The notes under the pieces: model-generated
Seen by the model: the letters and a program-made list of their open reading frames with translations, nothing else
Told to the model about the DNA's origin: nothing
Database searches by the model: none
Program-made: the position numbers and the translations under genes
Shown here: positions 8,269 to 17,414 of the stretch, piece after piece
Layout of the letters: each line of letters opens with the position of its first letter
How positions within the stretch are numbered: position 1 is the stretch's first letter
Assembly (NCBI RefSeq): GCF_900105055.1
Contig: NZ_FNTA01000004.1
Span: forward strand, 4,371,501-4,435,500
DNA length: 64,000 nt
DNA from: Amycolatopsis lurida
Lineage (GTDB): Bacteria > Actinomycetota > Actinomycetes > Mycobacteriales > Pseudonocardiaceae
Reading direction: 5' to 3'

Positions 8269-9555
8269 ATGCCGGCCATCGTGCTGATCGGGGCCCAATG
8301 GGGGGACGAGGGCAAGGGCAAGGCCACCGACCTGCTCGGCGACCGCGTCCAGTGGATCGTGCGTTACCAAGGCGGTAACAACGCGGGCCACACCGTAGTC
8401 CTTCCCGACGGGCAGAACTTCGCCCTCCACCTCATCCCGTCCGGGATCCTCACGCCGGGCGTCACCAACGTCATCGGCAACGGCGTCGTCATCGACCCGG
8501 GCGTGCTGCTCGACGAGCTCGCCGGGCTGGAGGAACGCGACGTCGACACCAGCAAGCTGCTGATCTCCGCCGACGCGCATTTGATCATGCCGTACCACGT
8601 GGAGATCGATAAGGTCACCGAGCGTTACCTCGGCAGCCGCAAGATCGGCACCACCGGCCGCGGCATCGGCCCCTGCTACCAGGACAAGATCGCCCGCGTC
8701 GGCGTCCGCGTGCAGGACCTGCTCGACGAGAAGATCTTCCGGCAGAAGGTCGAGTCGGCACTGGAGTTCAAGAACCAGGTGCTGGTCAAGGTCTACAACC
8801 GCAAGGCGCTGGACGCGAACCAGGTCGCCGACGAGGTGCTGGCCGCGGGCGAGAAGTTCGCGCACCGCATCGCCGACACGCGCCTGCAGCTCAACCAGGC
8901 CCTCGAACGCGGCGAGACCGTGCTGCTCGAAGGCTCGCAGGGCACCCTGCTCGACGTCGACCACGGCACCTACCCGTTCGTGACGTCGTCGAACCCGACC
9001 TCCGGCGGCGCGAGCGCGGGTTCGGGCATCGGCCCCGGCAAGATCGACACCGTGCTGGGCATCCTCAAGGCCTACACCACGCGTGTCGGCTCCGGCCCGT
9101 TCCCGACCGAGCTGGACGACGAGTCCGGCGAGTACCTGCGCAAGCAGGGCGGCGAGTTCGGCGTCACCACCGGCCGCTCGCGGCGCACCGGCTGGTTCGA
9201 CGCGGTCATCGCGCGCTACGCGGTGCGGGTCAACGGCATCACCGACTACTTCCTCACCAAGCTGGACGTGCTGTCCGGCCTGGAGAAGGTGCCGGTGTGC
9301 GTCGGCTACGAGGTCGACGGCTTCCGTACCTACGACATGCCGATGACGCAGACCGACGTGCACCACGCGCTGCCGATCTACGAAGAGCTGCCGGGCTGGT
9401 TCGAGGACATCTCGGGCTGCCGCACCTTCGAAGAGCTGCCTGCCAACGCGCGTGCCTACGTCGAGCGGCTCGAAGAGCTCTCGGGCGCGCGGATCTCGGC
9501 GATCGGCGTCGGTCCGGGCCGGGAGCAGACGATCGTGCGGCACGAGTTCGTCTGA
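8269..9555 (+). CDS. purA: Adenylosuccinate synthetase
   Basis: 428 residues, the usual length. It makes adenylosuccinate from IMP, aspartate and GTP, the first committed step to AMP. The N-terminal P-loop is WGDEGKGKATD at 11-21 and the IMP-binding GGNNAGHTV is near 37-45. Further family blocks are GTTGRGIGPCYQDK, EGSQGTLLDVDHGTYPFVTS and TTGRSRRTGWFD. The start ATG at 8269 follows CTGGAG with about seven bases spacing; the open frame to 8059 belongs to the opposite gene. A long palindrome begins three bases after the stop. Confidence 0.98.
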   Translation: MPAIVLIGAQWGDEGKGKATDLLGDRVQWIVRYQGGNNAGHTVVLPDGQNFALHLIPSGILTPGVTNVIGNGVVIDPGVLLDELAGLEERDVDTSKLLISADAHLIMPYHVEIDKVTERYLGSRKIGTTGRGIGPCYQDKIARVGVRVQDLLDEKIFRQKVESALEFKNQVLVKVYNRKALDANQVADEVLAAGEKFAHRIADTRLQLNQALERGETVLLEGSQGTLLDVDHGTYPFVTSSNPTSGGASAGSGIGPGKIDTVLGILKAYTTRVGSGPFPTELDDESGEYLRKQGGEFGVTTGRSRRTGWFDAVIARYAVRVNGITDYFLTKLDVLSGLEKVPVCVGYEVDGFRTYDMPMTQTDVHHALPIYEELPGWFEDISGCRTFEELPANARAYVERLEELSGARISAIGVGPGREQTIVRHEFV

Positions 9556-9557
9556 CC

Positions 9558-9601
9558 TCGTGAGTGGCTAGGACGGTTCTAACCGTCCTAGCCACTCACG
9601 A
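9558..9601. terminator. Long palindrome, GTGAGTGG family (behind purA)
   Basis: A 21-base stem with a two-base centre reads TCGTGAGTGGCTAGGACGGT and its complement. It sits between the convergent ends of purA (9555) and the osmC-like gene (9603), so it can stop both. Related copies lie at 22085, 36313 and 55236. This copy differs from the others by GGCTAGG in place of GGTAAGG, and the change is compensated in the other arm. Confidence 0.7.
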
Positions 9602-9602
9602 C

Positions 9603-10097
9603 TCAGGCGAGCGAGGTCTTCACCGGCGTCGGGTTCCGGAACAGGTCCAGCACCGGGCAGTGCTCGTCCACCTGCCGCTTCAGGTCCTCGTAGACCTCCG
9701 CCCCCGCGGGCCCGCTCAGCTCGACCGAAACGCGTACGTCGCCGAAGCCGGGGCGAGTCTCCGAGAACCCGAAGAACCCGTGCAGGTCGATGTCACCGTC
9801 CACGGTCACCTTCACCCCTTCGAGCGGCACGCCGAGCTTCGCCGCCCAGAACTGATAGGTGATCACCTGGCACGAGCCCAGCGCGGCGAGCGCGTATTCG
9901 ACCGGGTTCGCCGCGGTGTCGGTGCCACCGAGGGCGGCGGGCTCGTCGACGGCGAACGAGTGGTCGCGCACCCGCACGTCCACCTGCGTCGCGGTTCCGG
10001 GGTTCAAGGCGTTGGCGACGCTGAACGAGACGGCGGCGTTGCGGGGGTCGGCGTCGACGGCGGTCTTGGTTCCTTCGATGACATCGGTCAGCGACAT
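9603..10097 (-). CDS. OsmC family peroxide-reducing protein
   Basis: 164 residues, MSLTDVIEGTKTAVDADPRN at the N-terminus. OsmC/Ohr proteins reduce organic hydroperoxides with two cysteines. Both are present: Cys76 in ALGSCQVITYQFWAAKLG and Cys147 in DEHCPVLDLF. A Rossmann-free alpha/beta layout and family length agree. Start ATG at 10097 has TGGAG nine bases upstream; a longer frame to 10238 overlaps the divergent oxidoreductase gene and is rejected. It belongs to the broad OsmC group rather than clearly to Ohr. It converges with purA across a palindrome. Confidence 0.88.
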   Translation of the reverse strand: MSLTDVIEGTKTAVDADPRNAAVSFSVANALNPGTATQVDVRVRDHSFAVDEPAALGGTDTAANPVEYALAALGSCQVITYQFWAAKLGVPLEGVKVTVDGDIDLHGFFGFSETRPGFGDVRVSVELSGPAGAEVYEDLKRQVDEHCPVLDLFRNPTPVKTSLA

Positions 10098-10219
10098 CGG
10101 GCCACTCCAGGATCGGGGATTCGGACGCCGCCCAGGGTGGGGCAACACCGCGAACCGCGCGCGTGATCTCAGTCCGTGAACAGCGAAATATCCTTTCGAC
10201 AGCGCGGTTAGCGTTGAAC

Positions 10220-11155
10220 ATGACCATCGGAGTGGCACTCCCGTCCGGGGACACCGCGGACGCCGTCAACATCGTCGACGAACTCATCACGCAGACCCGG
10301 CAAGCCGCCGACGCGGGCCTGACGTCGGTCTGGTTCTCCCAGCAGATGGAGCACGACGCGATCACCGTCGCCGCCCTCGCTGGCCGCGCCGTCCCGGGAA
10401 TCGCCGTCGGGACCGGTGTCGTCCCGATCTACCCGCGGCATCCTTTGCTGATCACCGGTCTCGCGCAGACGGCGCAGGCCGCCACCGGGGGCCGGTTCGT
10501 CCTCGGTCTCGGAACCGGCGCCAAGAACTGGCTCGAACCGGCGTACGGCGTCGAGTACCCGTCGCCGATCAAACACCTTCGCGAGTACCTCACGATCCTT
10601 CGGCAGGTCCTCGACGGCGGCGAAGTCGATTTCCACGGCGAGACGGTCCGGGCACACGCCAAGGGCTTCGCGGCTTCGCTGTCTGTCGCTGGGTCTTCGG
10701 ACATCCCGGTGATCATCGCGGCGATGGGACGGCAGGCGCTGCGCGTCACCGGCGAACTCGCCGACGGCACGATCCCCTTCCTCGCCGGGCCCAAAGCCCT
10801 CTCCGGGCTGATCGTCCCGGAGATCACCAAGGCCGCCGCCGGCCGCCCGGCGCCGCGGATCATCGCGATGGTCCCGGTCGTCGTGACCGACGATCCCGAT
10901 GCCGTCCGGGCCCAGGTCGACCGGCAGTACGCGTTCTTCCGCGACATCCCCTCCTATCGCGCGATCTTCGACCTCCAAGGCGTCGATTCCGCCGGTGAGC
11001 TGGTGATCGCCGGGGACGAGGAGACCGTCGCGGCCGAAATCCGGCGGTACTTCGACGCCGGGGCGACCGAGGTCGTCGCGACGCAGAGTGGCATCCGGAA
11101 CGCGGAAGAGCGGCTTCGCACCTGGAGCGTCCTCGGAGACCTCGTCAAGCGCTGA
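10220..11155 (+). CDS. F420-type LLM oxidoreductase (MSMEG_4879-like)
   Basis: 311 residues, a luciferase-like TIM barrel. Typical blocks are GLTSVWFSQQMEHDAITVAA, RFVLGLGTGAKNWLEP and LADGTIPFLAGPKALSGLIV, matching the actinobacterial F420-dependent subgroup. The hydride partner would be F420H2, but the cofactor is inferred from family likeness. ATG at 10220 gives MTIGVALPSGD, the usual opening; a longer frame from 10163 is possible but lacks family support. It is divergent from the osmC-like gene with about 120 bases between them. Substrate unknown. Confidence 0.85.
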   Translation: MTIGVALPSGDTADAVNIVDELITQTRQAADAGLTSVWFSQQMEHDAITVAALAGRAVPGIAVGTGVVPIYPRHPLLITGLAQTAQAATGGRFVLGLGTGAKNWLEPAYGVEYPSPIKHLREYLTILRQVLDGGEVDFHGETVRAHAKGFAASLSVAGSSDIPVIIAAMGRQALRVTGELADGTIPFLAGPKALSGLIVPEITKAAAGRPAPRIIAMVPVVVTDDPDAVRAQVDRQYAFFRDIPSYRAIFDLQGVDSAGELVIAGDEETVAAEIRRYFDAGATEVVATQSGIRNAEERLRTWSVLGDLVKR

Positions 11156-11168
11156 ACCCGCACGCCGG

Positions 11169-11211
11169 GAAAGGGGCGTTCAGGACATTCATCGTCCTGA
11201 ACGCCCCTTTC
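11169..11211. terminator. Palindrome behind the F420-type oxidoreductase gene
   Basis: Eighteen-base perfect arms (GAAAGGGGCGTTCAGGAC and complement) around a seven-base loop begin 14 bases after the stop at 11155. A second, partial copy of the loop/arm sequence (CATGACATTCAGGGGCC) follows at once. Strong candidate terminator for the upstream gene. Confidence 0.72.
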
Positions 11212-11296
11212 ATGACATTCAGGGGCCAGTGGCCTTGCTCACAGCGTTCGTATTGTGCATACTCGTGCGCATAGCGAACACAGCTGGAGGTTCTCG

Positions 11297-12517
11297 ATGT
11301 CCCCTGCCGCGGCCCGTTCGTGGGTGGTCCCACTCGCCTGGACGGCGGTACTGCTCGACGGATTCGACCTGGTCGTCCTGGGTACGGTGCTGCCCGCGCT
11401 CCTCCGTGACCACGTCTGGGGCCTGACGCCCGGCACGGCGTCGGTGATCTCGACGTTCGGCCTGATCGGCATGATGATCGGCGCGATGGCGATCGGCACG
11501 ATCACCGACGTCATCGGCCGTCGCAAGGCGCTGATCATCGCGGTCACGGCCTTCTCGGCGTTCACCGCCCTCTGCGCGATCTCGCCGTCGGCGTTCGTCT
11601 TCGGTCTGCTGCGCTTCCTCGCCGGGCTCGGCCTCGGCGGCTGTCTGCCGACGGCGATCGCGCTGGTCACCGAGTACGCCCGCAAGGGGAAGGGCGGCAG
11701 CGCGACCACCACGGTGATGACCGGCTACCACGTCGGCGCGGTGCTCACGGCCCTGCTCGGCATCTGGCTGATCCAGCCGCTCGGCTGGCGGGCGATGTTC
11801 ATCGCCGGTGCGCTGCCCGCGCTCGTGCTGGTGCCCCTGATGATCAAGTACCTGCCGGAATCCGAGTCCTTCGAGCGGGCGCGGGAGACGCAGGAGAAGT
11901 CGGCGACACAGGTCGTCGGCGGGCTGTTCCGCGGCGGGCTCCTGCGCGCCACCATCGCGTTCTGGGTGACGTCGTTCATGGGGCTGCTGCTGGTTTACGG
12001 GCTCAACACCTGGCTGCCGGAGATCATGCGCCAGGCCGGATATCCGCTGGGTGCGGCGCTCGGGCTGCTGCTGACGCTGAACCTCGGCGGCGTCGTCGGC
12101 CTTCTCGTCGCGGGCCGGGTGGCGGACAAGGCCGGCGTGCGGCCGGCGGTGATCTTCTGGTTCCTCGGGGCGGCGGTGTTCCTGGCCCTGCTGAGCGTGA
12201 AGCTGCCTGCCGCGGGCCTGTACGCGGCCGTGTTCCTCACTGGCGGTTTCGTGTTCAGCGCGCAGGTGCTCGTGTACGCCTACATCGGCAAGACGTACCC
12301 GGATGCCATGCGTGCCACGGGAATCGGCTGGGCGGCGGGTGTCGGCCGGGTCGGCGCGATCAGCGGCCCGATCCTCGGCGGTGCACTGCTGACCGCCGGG
12401 GTCGCCTACCCGTGGGGTTTCTACGCCTTCGCCGGAGTCGGGGCGTTGGGAGCGGCCGCGGTGACCGGAGTCCCCGCCGGCCGCTCCCGGGAAGGCGCCG
12501 CTACCCCAGTTCCTTGA
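11297..12517 (+). CDS. MFS transporter, aromatic acid:H+ symporter type
   Basis: 406 residues with about twelve hydrophobic segments. The first helix carries LLDGFDLVVLGTVLP, the D-G-x-D pattern typical of the AAHS family (PcaK/BenK), and GTITDVIGRRKAL after helix 2 is the MFS loop motif. It probably imports aromatic acids by proton symport. Start ATG at 11297 has GGAGG six bases upstream; the frame back to 11255 lacks such a site. The gene converges with the amino acid permease and their ends overlap by 17 bases. Confidence 0.88.
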   Translation: MSPAAARSWVVPLAWTAVLLDGFDLVVLGTVLPALLRDHVWGLTPGTASVISTFGLIGMMIGAMAIGTITDVIGRRKALIIAVTAFSAFTALCAISPSAFVFGLLRFLAGLGLGGCLPTAIALVTEYARKGKGGSATTTVMTGYHVGAVLTALLGIWLIQPLGWRAMFIAGALPALVLVPLMIKYLPESESFERARETQEKSATQVVGGLFRGGLLRATIAFWVTSFMGLLLVYGLNTWLPEIMRQAGYPLGAALGLLLTLNLGGVVGLLVAGRVADKAGVRPAVIFWFLGAAVFLALLSVKLPAAGLYAAVFLTGGFVFSAQVLVYAYIGKTYPDAMRATGIGWAAGVGRVGAISGPILGGALLTAGVAYPWGFYAFAGVGALGAAAVTGVPAGRSREGAATPVP

Positions 12518-14039
12518 GTTCCTTTTCCACCGCGGCGAGTTCCTCCTCGGAACCCTGCACCTTCGGACCCGTGAACCACTTGCGCGCCGAGGCGAACCAC
12601 CACACCGCCGCACCACCGAGCACGACGAGGAAGGCGATAGGCGTGTAGTTGAAACTGTCGATGGTGACCGGTGATCCCTGCGGGAGCATGAACAGCACGA
12701 AGATGAAGCACACCCAGACCGTCGCGACGGCCCCGATGAGCTTCCCCCAGCGGCCGAGGTTCCATGGTCCGGGTTCGAAATCGTCACCCTTGCGCACCCG
12801 CAGGAACACCGGGATCACATAGGCCACGTAAAGGCCGACGACGGCGATCGAGGTCACCGCCGCGTAGGCGGTCGCGCTCCACAGGTACGGCAGGGCGAGC
12901 AGGAGCGCGCCGCCCGCGGCCAGCCACACCGCGTTGGTGGGCGTCTGGGTGCGCTTGTTGATGCGGTGCCAGAGCTTCGAACCCGGGATCGCGCCGTCGC
13001 GAGCGAAGGCGTAGATCATTCGCGAGTTCGCGGTCACCGACGCCATCCCGCAGAACAACTGCGCGCCGATGCAGATCAGCAGCAGGAACTTGCCGGTCGT
13101 CGCGCCGGTCGCGTCGATGAAGATCTGCGCGGGCGGCACCCCGGTTGCGGAGCCGGCGGCGCCCTCGTAGTCCTGGATGGCGAAGGTGAGGCCGATCAGC
13201 AGGATCCAGCCGGCGACCAGGGAGACGAGGATCGAGTTGATGATCCCCCGCGGTCCGGCCTTCGCCGCGTTCTTGGTCTCTTCGGTCATATGGGCCGAGG
13301 CGTCGTATCCGGTGAGTGTGTACTGCGCGAGCAGGAGGCCCAGTAAGAAGACGTAGACGGGCGATGCCCAGCCGGTGTTGTTCACGAACTCGCCGAAGAC
13401 GAACGACGCGTCCTGGTGGTTCTCGGGAACGATGATCAGCACCCCGACGATGACCAGCACACCCGCGAGATGCCACCACACGCTGATGCTGTTCAGCAGT
13501 GCGACGATCTTGACGCCGAAGGTGTTCAGCAGCCCGTGGATCACGAGGATGATCGCCAGCAGCAGGATCGTGTGGCCCGGCGTCGCCTCGAAACCGAACT
13601 GCAGGTCGAGGAAGGCGTTGAGGAACAACGCCGCCCCGAAATCGATCCCCGCGGTGACGGCGATCTGCCCGATGAGGTTGAACCAGCCGGTGAACCACGA
13701 CCACGCCGCGCCGTTGCGCGGGGCGAGCTTCGCCGCCCAGTAGTAGAGGCCGCCCGCGGTCGGGTAGCTGGAGCAGACCTCGGCCATGCCCAGCCCGACC
13801 AGGATGACGAAGAGGCCGACCAGCGGCCAGCCCCAGATCATCGCGGCGGGCCCGCCGGTCTTCATGCCGAACCCGTAGAGGGTCAGGCAACCGGAGAGGA
13901 TCGAAATGATCGTGAAGGAGACGGCGAAGTTGGAGAACGCCGACATCGTGCGCCGGAGTTCCTGCGCGTAACCGAGTTGGTGGAGCCGGGCACTGTCTTC
14001 GTCGGCGGGTTCTGCGGCCTGCTTGTCAGAGACATCCAT
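12501..14039 (-). CDS. APC-family amino acid/choline (GABA-permease-like) transporter
   Basis: 512 residues, about twelve membrane segments, APC superfamily. The early block FSNFAVSFTIISILSGCLTL and the EVCSSYPTAGGLYYWAAKLA stretch are typical of the amino acid/choline transporter (ACT) branch that includes GABA permeases and UGA4-like carriers. It moves an amino acid or amine across the membrane by secondary transport. ATG at 14039 (MDVSDKQAAEPADEDSARLH) is chosen because the frame to 14111 adds only a poor N-terminus. Convergent 17-base overlap with the MFS gene. Substrate uncertain. Confidence 0.9.
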   Translation of the reverse strand: MDVSDKQAAEPADEDSARLHQLGYAQELRRTMSAFSNFAVSFTIISILSGCLTLYGFGMKTGGPAAMIWGWPLVGLFVILVGLGMAEVCSSYPTAGGLYYWAAKLAPRNGAAWSWFTGWFNLIGQIAVTAGIDFGAALFLNAFLDLQFGFEATPGHTILLLAIILVIHGLLNTFGVKIVALLNSISVWWHLAGVLVIVGVLIIVPENHQDASFVFGEFVNNTGWASPVYVFLLGLLLAQYTLTGYDASAHMTEETKNAAKAGPRGIINSILVSLVAGWILLIGLTFAIQDYEGAAGSATGVPPAQIFIDATGATTGKFLLLICIGAQLFCGMASVTANSRMIYAFARDGAIPGSKLWHRINKRTQTPTNAVWLAAGGALLLALPYLWSATAYAAVTSIAVVGLYVAYVIPVFLRVRKGDDFEPGPWNLGRWGKLIGAVATVWVCFIFVLFMLPQGSPVTIDSFNYTPIAFLVVLGGAAVWWFASARKWFTGPKVQGSEEELAAVEKELKELG

Positions 14040-14251
14040 CGGGCACCCACTTAAAAGGTATGCGGACAGACCATTGAGATTCGCCGAAATTAGGCCCGCC
14101 GACCTGCGCATGTCAAGGTCCCGTCAAGAAACCCGTCCCCTCCGGACGCCATGAACGGTCCGGTGACGCGGGCACTGTGTGGATTTCCGGTCATCCAACG
14201 CCCCAAAATCCACACAGTCGGCGTCCCGGCCGCCCCGCCCGCTACAGGTGA

Positions 14252-14316
14252 CCCGAGTACATGAAGGCCCCCTTCCTTGCGCCTAACGCAAGGAAGGGGG
14301 CCTTCATGTACTCGGG
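14252..14316. terminator. Long palindrome, GAAGGCCCCCTTCC family
   Basis: A 30-base perfect stem with a five-base loop (CCTAA). Central arm sequence is ATGAAGGCCCCCTTCCTTGC. It lies 20 bases beyond the stop of the minus-strand glycerophosphodiesterase gene, in the 14040-14336 gap. The rest of that gap (14040-14251) is the upstream region of the permease gene, with no further clear element. Confidence 0.7.
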
Positions 14317-14336
14317 GGTCAGCGACCTCGAAAAGC

Positions 14337-15455
14337 TCAGCGCCCCCGGAACGCCTTCACGGCCTCCAGTGCCGTGTCCGGGTGGTCCGCGAAGTACCCG
14401 TCGACACCCGCCTTGAGGAACGCCTCCTGCTCGGCGAACGCGTTGCCGTACTCGGCGAGGTTCGCCGACGAGCGCAGGCTCTGCGGGAGGAAGTTGTTCT
14501 CGTTGCGGAACGTGTACGGCCCGACCTTCAGACCGGCCTGGTGCGCGTCGGCGACGAGCTTGGTCGGCTGTCCCAGCGCGCCGTTCACCACCGGGATGAC
14601 CTGCGCCTTCTCCGGGCCCAGGTAGTCCGCGTACTTCGAGATCTCCTTCAGTCCCGCCGGCGTCACGAGGTCGGCGTATGTCCGCGGGTCGCCCTTCGCG
14701 ACGAAGTCGGCCGGAGCGCCGGTCGCCGAGGTCAGCTGCAGCAGCGGCACCCGCACCTGACGCGAGAGCGCGATCAGGTTCGACACCTCGAACGACTGGA
14801 TGATCACCGGCGCCTTCGGGTGGTTGAGCCCGTTGCGCTTGATCAGCTCGACCAGCTTCGGCTCGGTCGGGTTCTTGATGGAGGAGAAGTAGGTCGAGTG
14901 CTTGATCTCCGGGTACGTCCCCAGTTCGCGGCGCAGTTCGCGGCCCAGCCGGCGCGTCAGGTCGATCACCTCCTGATAGGTGGCGATCTGGTAGCGGCCG
15001 TCGTAGATCCTGTTGTTCGGCCGCAACTGCGGGATCCGCTCGGTCGCGCGCAGGGTCTTCAGCTCGGCGAGCGTGAAGTCCTCGGTGAACCAGCCGGTGA
15101 ACGACGTGCCGTCGATGATCTTCGTCGTCTTCCGGTTCGCGAACTCGGGGTGCTTCGCGACGTCGGTGGTCCCGCCGATCTCGTTCTCGTGCCGGGCGAC
15201 GAGCTGGCCGTCCTTGGTGGGCACGAGGTCGACGTCGACCCAGTCGACGCCCTGGCGGTAGGCGAGCTCATACGAGGCGAGCGTGTGCTCCGGGCGGTAG
15301 CCGGGGGCGCCGCGGTGTCCGACGATCACCGGCCCATCGTGGCCCTTCGCCAGCGCCGACACATCTTGGGCGCTCGGCTCGGCAGCGCCCGCCAGCCCTG
15401 TGACGCTGAGTACGGCGAGTCCGGACAGGGCGAGCACGCCCAGGCGCTTTCGCAT
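14337..15455 (-). CDS. Secreted glycerophosphodiester phosphodiesterase
   Basis: 372 residues with a signal peptide ending near residue 25 (LSVTGLAGAAEPS). The GDPD TIM barrel shows HRGAPGYRPEHT (His47, Arg48, Glu56), a metal-site stretch VDWVDVDLVPTKDG (about 69-83) and ARHENEIGGTTDV. The first acidic residue of the usual E-x-D pair is Asp here (DVD). It hydrolyses glycerophosphodiesters to glycerol-3-phosphate and an alcohol outside the cell and resembles the GlpQ branch. AGAGG precedes the ATG. It is divergent from purD. Confidence 0.92.
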   Translation of the reverse strand: MRKRLGVLALSGLAVLSVTGLAGAAEPSAQDVSALAKGHDGPVIVGHRGAPGYRPEHTLASYELAYRQGVDWVDVDLVPTKDGQLVARHENEIGGTTDVAKHPEFANRKTTKIIDGTSFTGWFTEDFTLAELKTLRATERIPQLRPNNRIYDGRYQIATYQEVIDLTRRLGRELRRELGTYPEIKHSTYFSSIKNPTEPKLVELIKRNGLNHPKAPVIIQSFEVSNLIALSRQVRVPLLQLTSATGAPADFVAKGDPRTYADLVTPAGLKEISKYADYLGPEKAQVIPVVNGALGQPTKLVADAHQAGLKVGPYTFRNENNFLPQSLRSSANLAEYGNAFAEQEAFLKAGVDGYFADHPDTALEAVKAFRGR

Positions 15456-15631
15456 GGTGGGGAACCTCTTTCGCTTGAACTCGGGGTACCGCGCAACCCT
15501 TGACGCAGGAGGCGTCCGCCCGGCGAAGACGGACCGGCGGAGCGCTGACCGCCGGGTGAACGCCGGATGGAACCACCCGCTCGAGGACGGCGACGTGTTC
15601 GGGGCTCACCGGCCCGGTTACCCTGTGCGTC

Positions 15632-16894
15632 GTGCGCGTACTGGTAATCGGGTCCGGCGCCCGTGAGCATGCACTTGTCCTCGCGGTCGCGGAAGACCCT
15701 TCCGTCACCGCACTGGCCTGTGCCCCGGGCAACGCCGGCACCGCCGCGGTGGCCGAGCAACTCGGCGTGGACGCGGCCGACCCCGAGTCCGTCTCCGCCC
15801 TCGCCAAGCAGTGGCAGGCGGATCTGGTGGTGGTCGGTCCCGAGGTCCCGCTGGTGGCCGGTGTCGCCGACGCGGTCCGGAAGGCGGGCATCGCCTGCTT
15901 CGGCCCGTCCGCGTCCGCGGCCAGGATCGAGGGTTCGAAGGCATTCGCCAAGGACGTCATGGCGGCCGCGAAGGTGCCGACGGCGCACTGCGAGGTCGTC
16001 GACAATCCGGCCCGCCTCGATGCCGCGCTCGGCCGTTTCGGCCCCACTTGGGTGGTCAAGGACGACGGCCTCGCCGCGGGCAAGGGCGTCGTGGTCACCA
16101 CGGACGTCGACGTCGCGCGCAAGCACGCCCTGATGCTGCTCGACGGCGGGCACCCGGTACTCCTGGAGTCCTTCCTCGACGGCCCGGAGGCCTCTCTCTT
16201 CTGCTTCGTCGACGGCCGCACGGTCGTCCCGTTGCTGCCCGCGCAGGACTTCAAGCGCGTCGGCGACGGCGACGCGGGCCCGAACACCGGCGGCATGGGC
16301 GCGTACGCCCCGTTGCCGTGGGCGCCCAAGGACCTGGTCGACGACGTCGTCGCCCGCATCGTGCAGCCCGTGGTCGACGAGCTCGACAACCGCGGCGCCA
16401 CCTTCTCCGGCCTGCTCTACGCCGGTCTCGCGCTGACTTCCGAGGGCCCGCAGGTCATCGAGTTCAACTGCCGCTTCGGCGACCCGGAGACCCAGGTCGT
16501 CCTGGCGCTGCTGCGCAGCCCGCTCGGCAAGGTCCTGCACGCGACGGCGACCGGCAAGCTCGCCGAGCTGCCGCCGCTGGAGTGGGATTCCGGCGCGGCG
16601 GTCACCGTCGTGCTCGCCGCGGACGGCTATCCCGGCAAGCCGAGGACCGGCGACGTCATCACCGGTGGCGAGCTCGAAGGCGTGCTCCACGCCGGCACCC
16701 GCCGCCGTGACGACGGTGCGGTGGTCTCCTCCGGCGGCCGCGTGCTGTCGGTGGTCGGCACCGGCAAGAACCTGAAGGCCGCCCGCAAGGACGCCTACGC
16801 GACGGTCGAGAAGGTCCACCTGGCCGGCTCCCACCACCGGACCGACATCGCCCTGCTCGCCGCCAAGGGAGAGATCGCCACCCCGGTCTCGTGA
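15632..16894 (+). CDS. purD: Phosphoribosylamine-glycine ligase
   Basis: 420 residues, normal length. It joins glycine to phosphoribosylamine using ATP, step two of purine synthesis. The N-terminal domain opens VRVLVIGSGAREHALVLAVA. ATP-grasp blocks include FGPTWVVKDDGLAAGKGVVV, SFLDGPEASLFCFVDG and VIEFNCRFGDPETQVVL. GTG at 15632 matches the family start. The 176-base gap upstream is shared with the divergent glycerophosphodiesterase gene and must hold both promoters. Confidence 0.98.
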   Translation: MRVLVIGSGAREHALVLAVAEDPSVTALACAPGNAGTAAVAEQLGVDAADPESVSALAKQWQADLVVVGPEVPLVAGVADAVRKAGIACFGPSASAARIEGSKAFAKDVMAAAKVPTAHCEVVDNPARLDAALGRFGPTWVVKDDGLAAGKGVVVTTDVDVARKHALMLLDGGHPVLLESFLDGPEASLFCFVDGRTVVPLLPAQDFKRVGDGDAGPNTGGMGAYAPLPWAPKDLVDDVVARIVQPVVDELDNRGATFSGLLYAGLALTSEGPQVIEFNCRFGDPETQVVLALLRSPLGKVLHATATGKLAELPPLEWDSGAAVTVVLAADGYPGKPRTGDVITGGELEGVLHAGTRRRDDGAVVSSGGRVLSVVGTGKNLKAARKDAYATVEKVHLAGSHHRTDIALLAAKGEIATPVS

Positions 16895-17027
16895 ATTCCG
16901 GCCGGAACCGCTCGGGCGACCGCTGCGTCTAACCCGGTATTTCCTGAGAAGCTTAGGCGCTCGATACATCGGCGTTGGTAGCCTCGACAGGCGAACGGTC
17001 ACCGTGCGTGTTTCCAAGGGGTGGGGA

Positions 17028-17414
17028 ATGGCAGCATCGAGCAAGGTCCAGGACCTCACGTCGGCGGTCCCGACGCCACCGTCGGTGGCCGACATCAGAG
17101 TCGATCCGTCGAAGCTGCTCGAAGTCGCGAAGATCGTCGAAGAGCAGGTCGACGCGTTGCAGGACAAGCTCATGACGCGGCTCGACCAGCTGCGTATCGA
17201 CACTCCGGCCAACGACACCGTGAGCGTCCACGCGACCAGCGTCTGGAACGAGCTCGTGGCGGACGGCGACCAGTCGTACGCCGCGCAGGTCCGGGCGTAC
17301 GTGGCCGGTCTGCGGGGCCTGGTCAACCAGCTCCGCACGGCGGCCAAGGAGTACAAGACCAGTGATGCGGACAAGGCCGCCGCGTTCGGGGACCGTGGTG
17401 TACACCGGGCGTAG
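17028..17414 (+). CDS. Small WXG100-like helical protein, type VII cluster
   Basis: 128 residues, ATG at 17028 behind AAGGGGTGGGGA (an in-frame GTG at 17004 is an alternative). It is predicted mostly helical: a first helix region (PSKLLEVAKIVEEQVDALQD) and a second (AAQVRAYVAGLRGLVNQLRT) flank a middle with TSVWNEL. No strict W-x-G turn is seen. No signal peptide. First gene of a cluster with a lipoprotein, a PPE-like protein, EspG and an SLT fusion, so it is probably a type VII secretion substrate or partner (inference). Its 3' end overlaps the lipoprotein gene. Confidence 0.7.
   Translation: MAASSKVQDLTSAVPTPPSVADIRVDPSKLLEVAKIVEEQVDALQDKLMTRLDQLRIDTPANDTVSVHATSVWNELVADGDQSYAAQVRAYVAGLRGLVNQLRTAAKEYKTSDADKAAAFGDRGVHRA

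Noticed and set aside
7534..9543. Minus-strand frame of 669 codons across purA
   Set aside because: Only its last 226 codons, downstream of the ATG at 8214, look like protein; the rest is antisense to purA.
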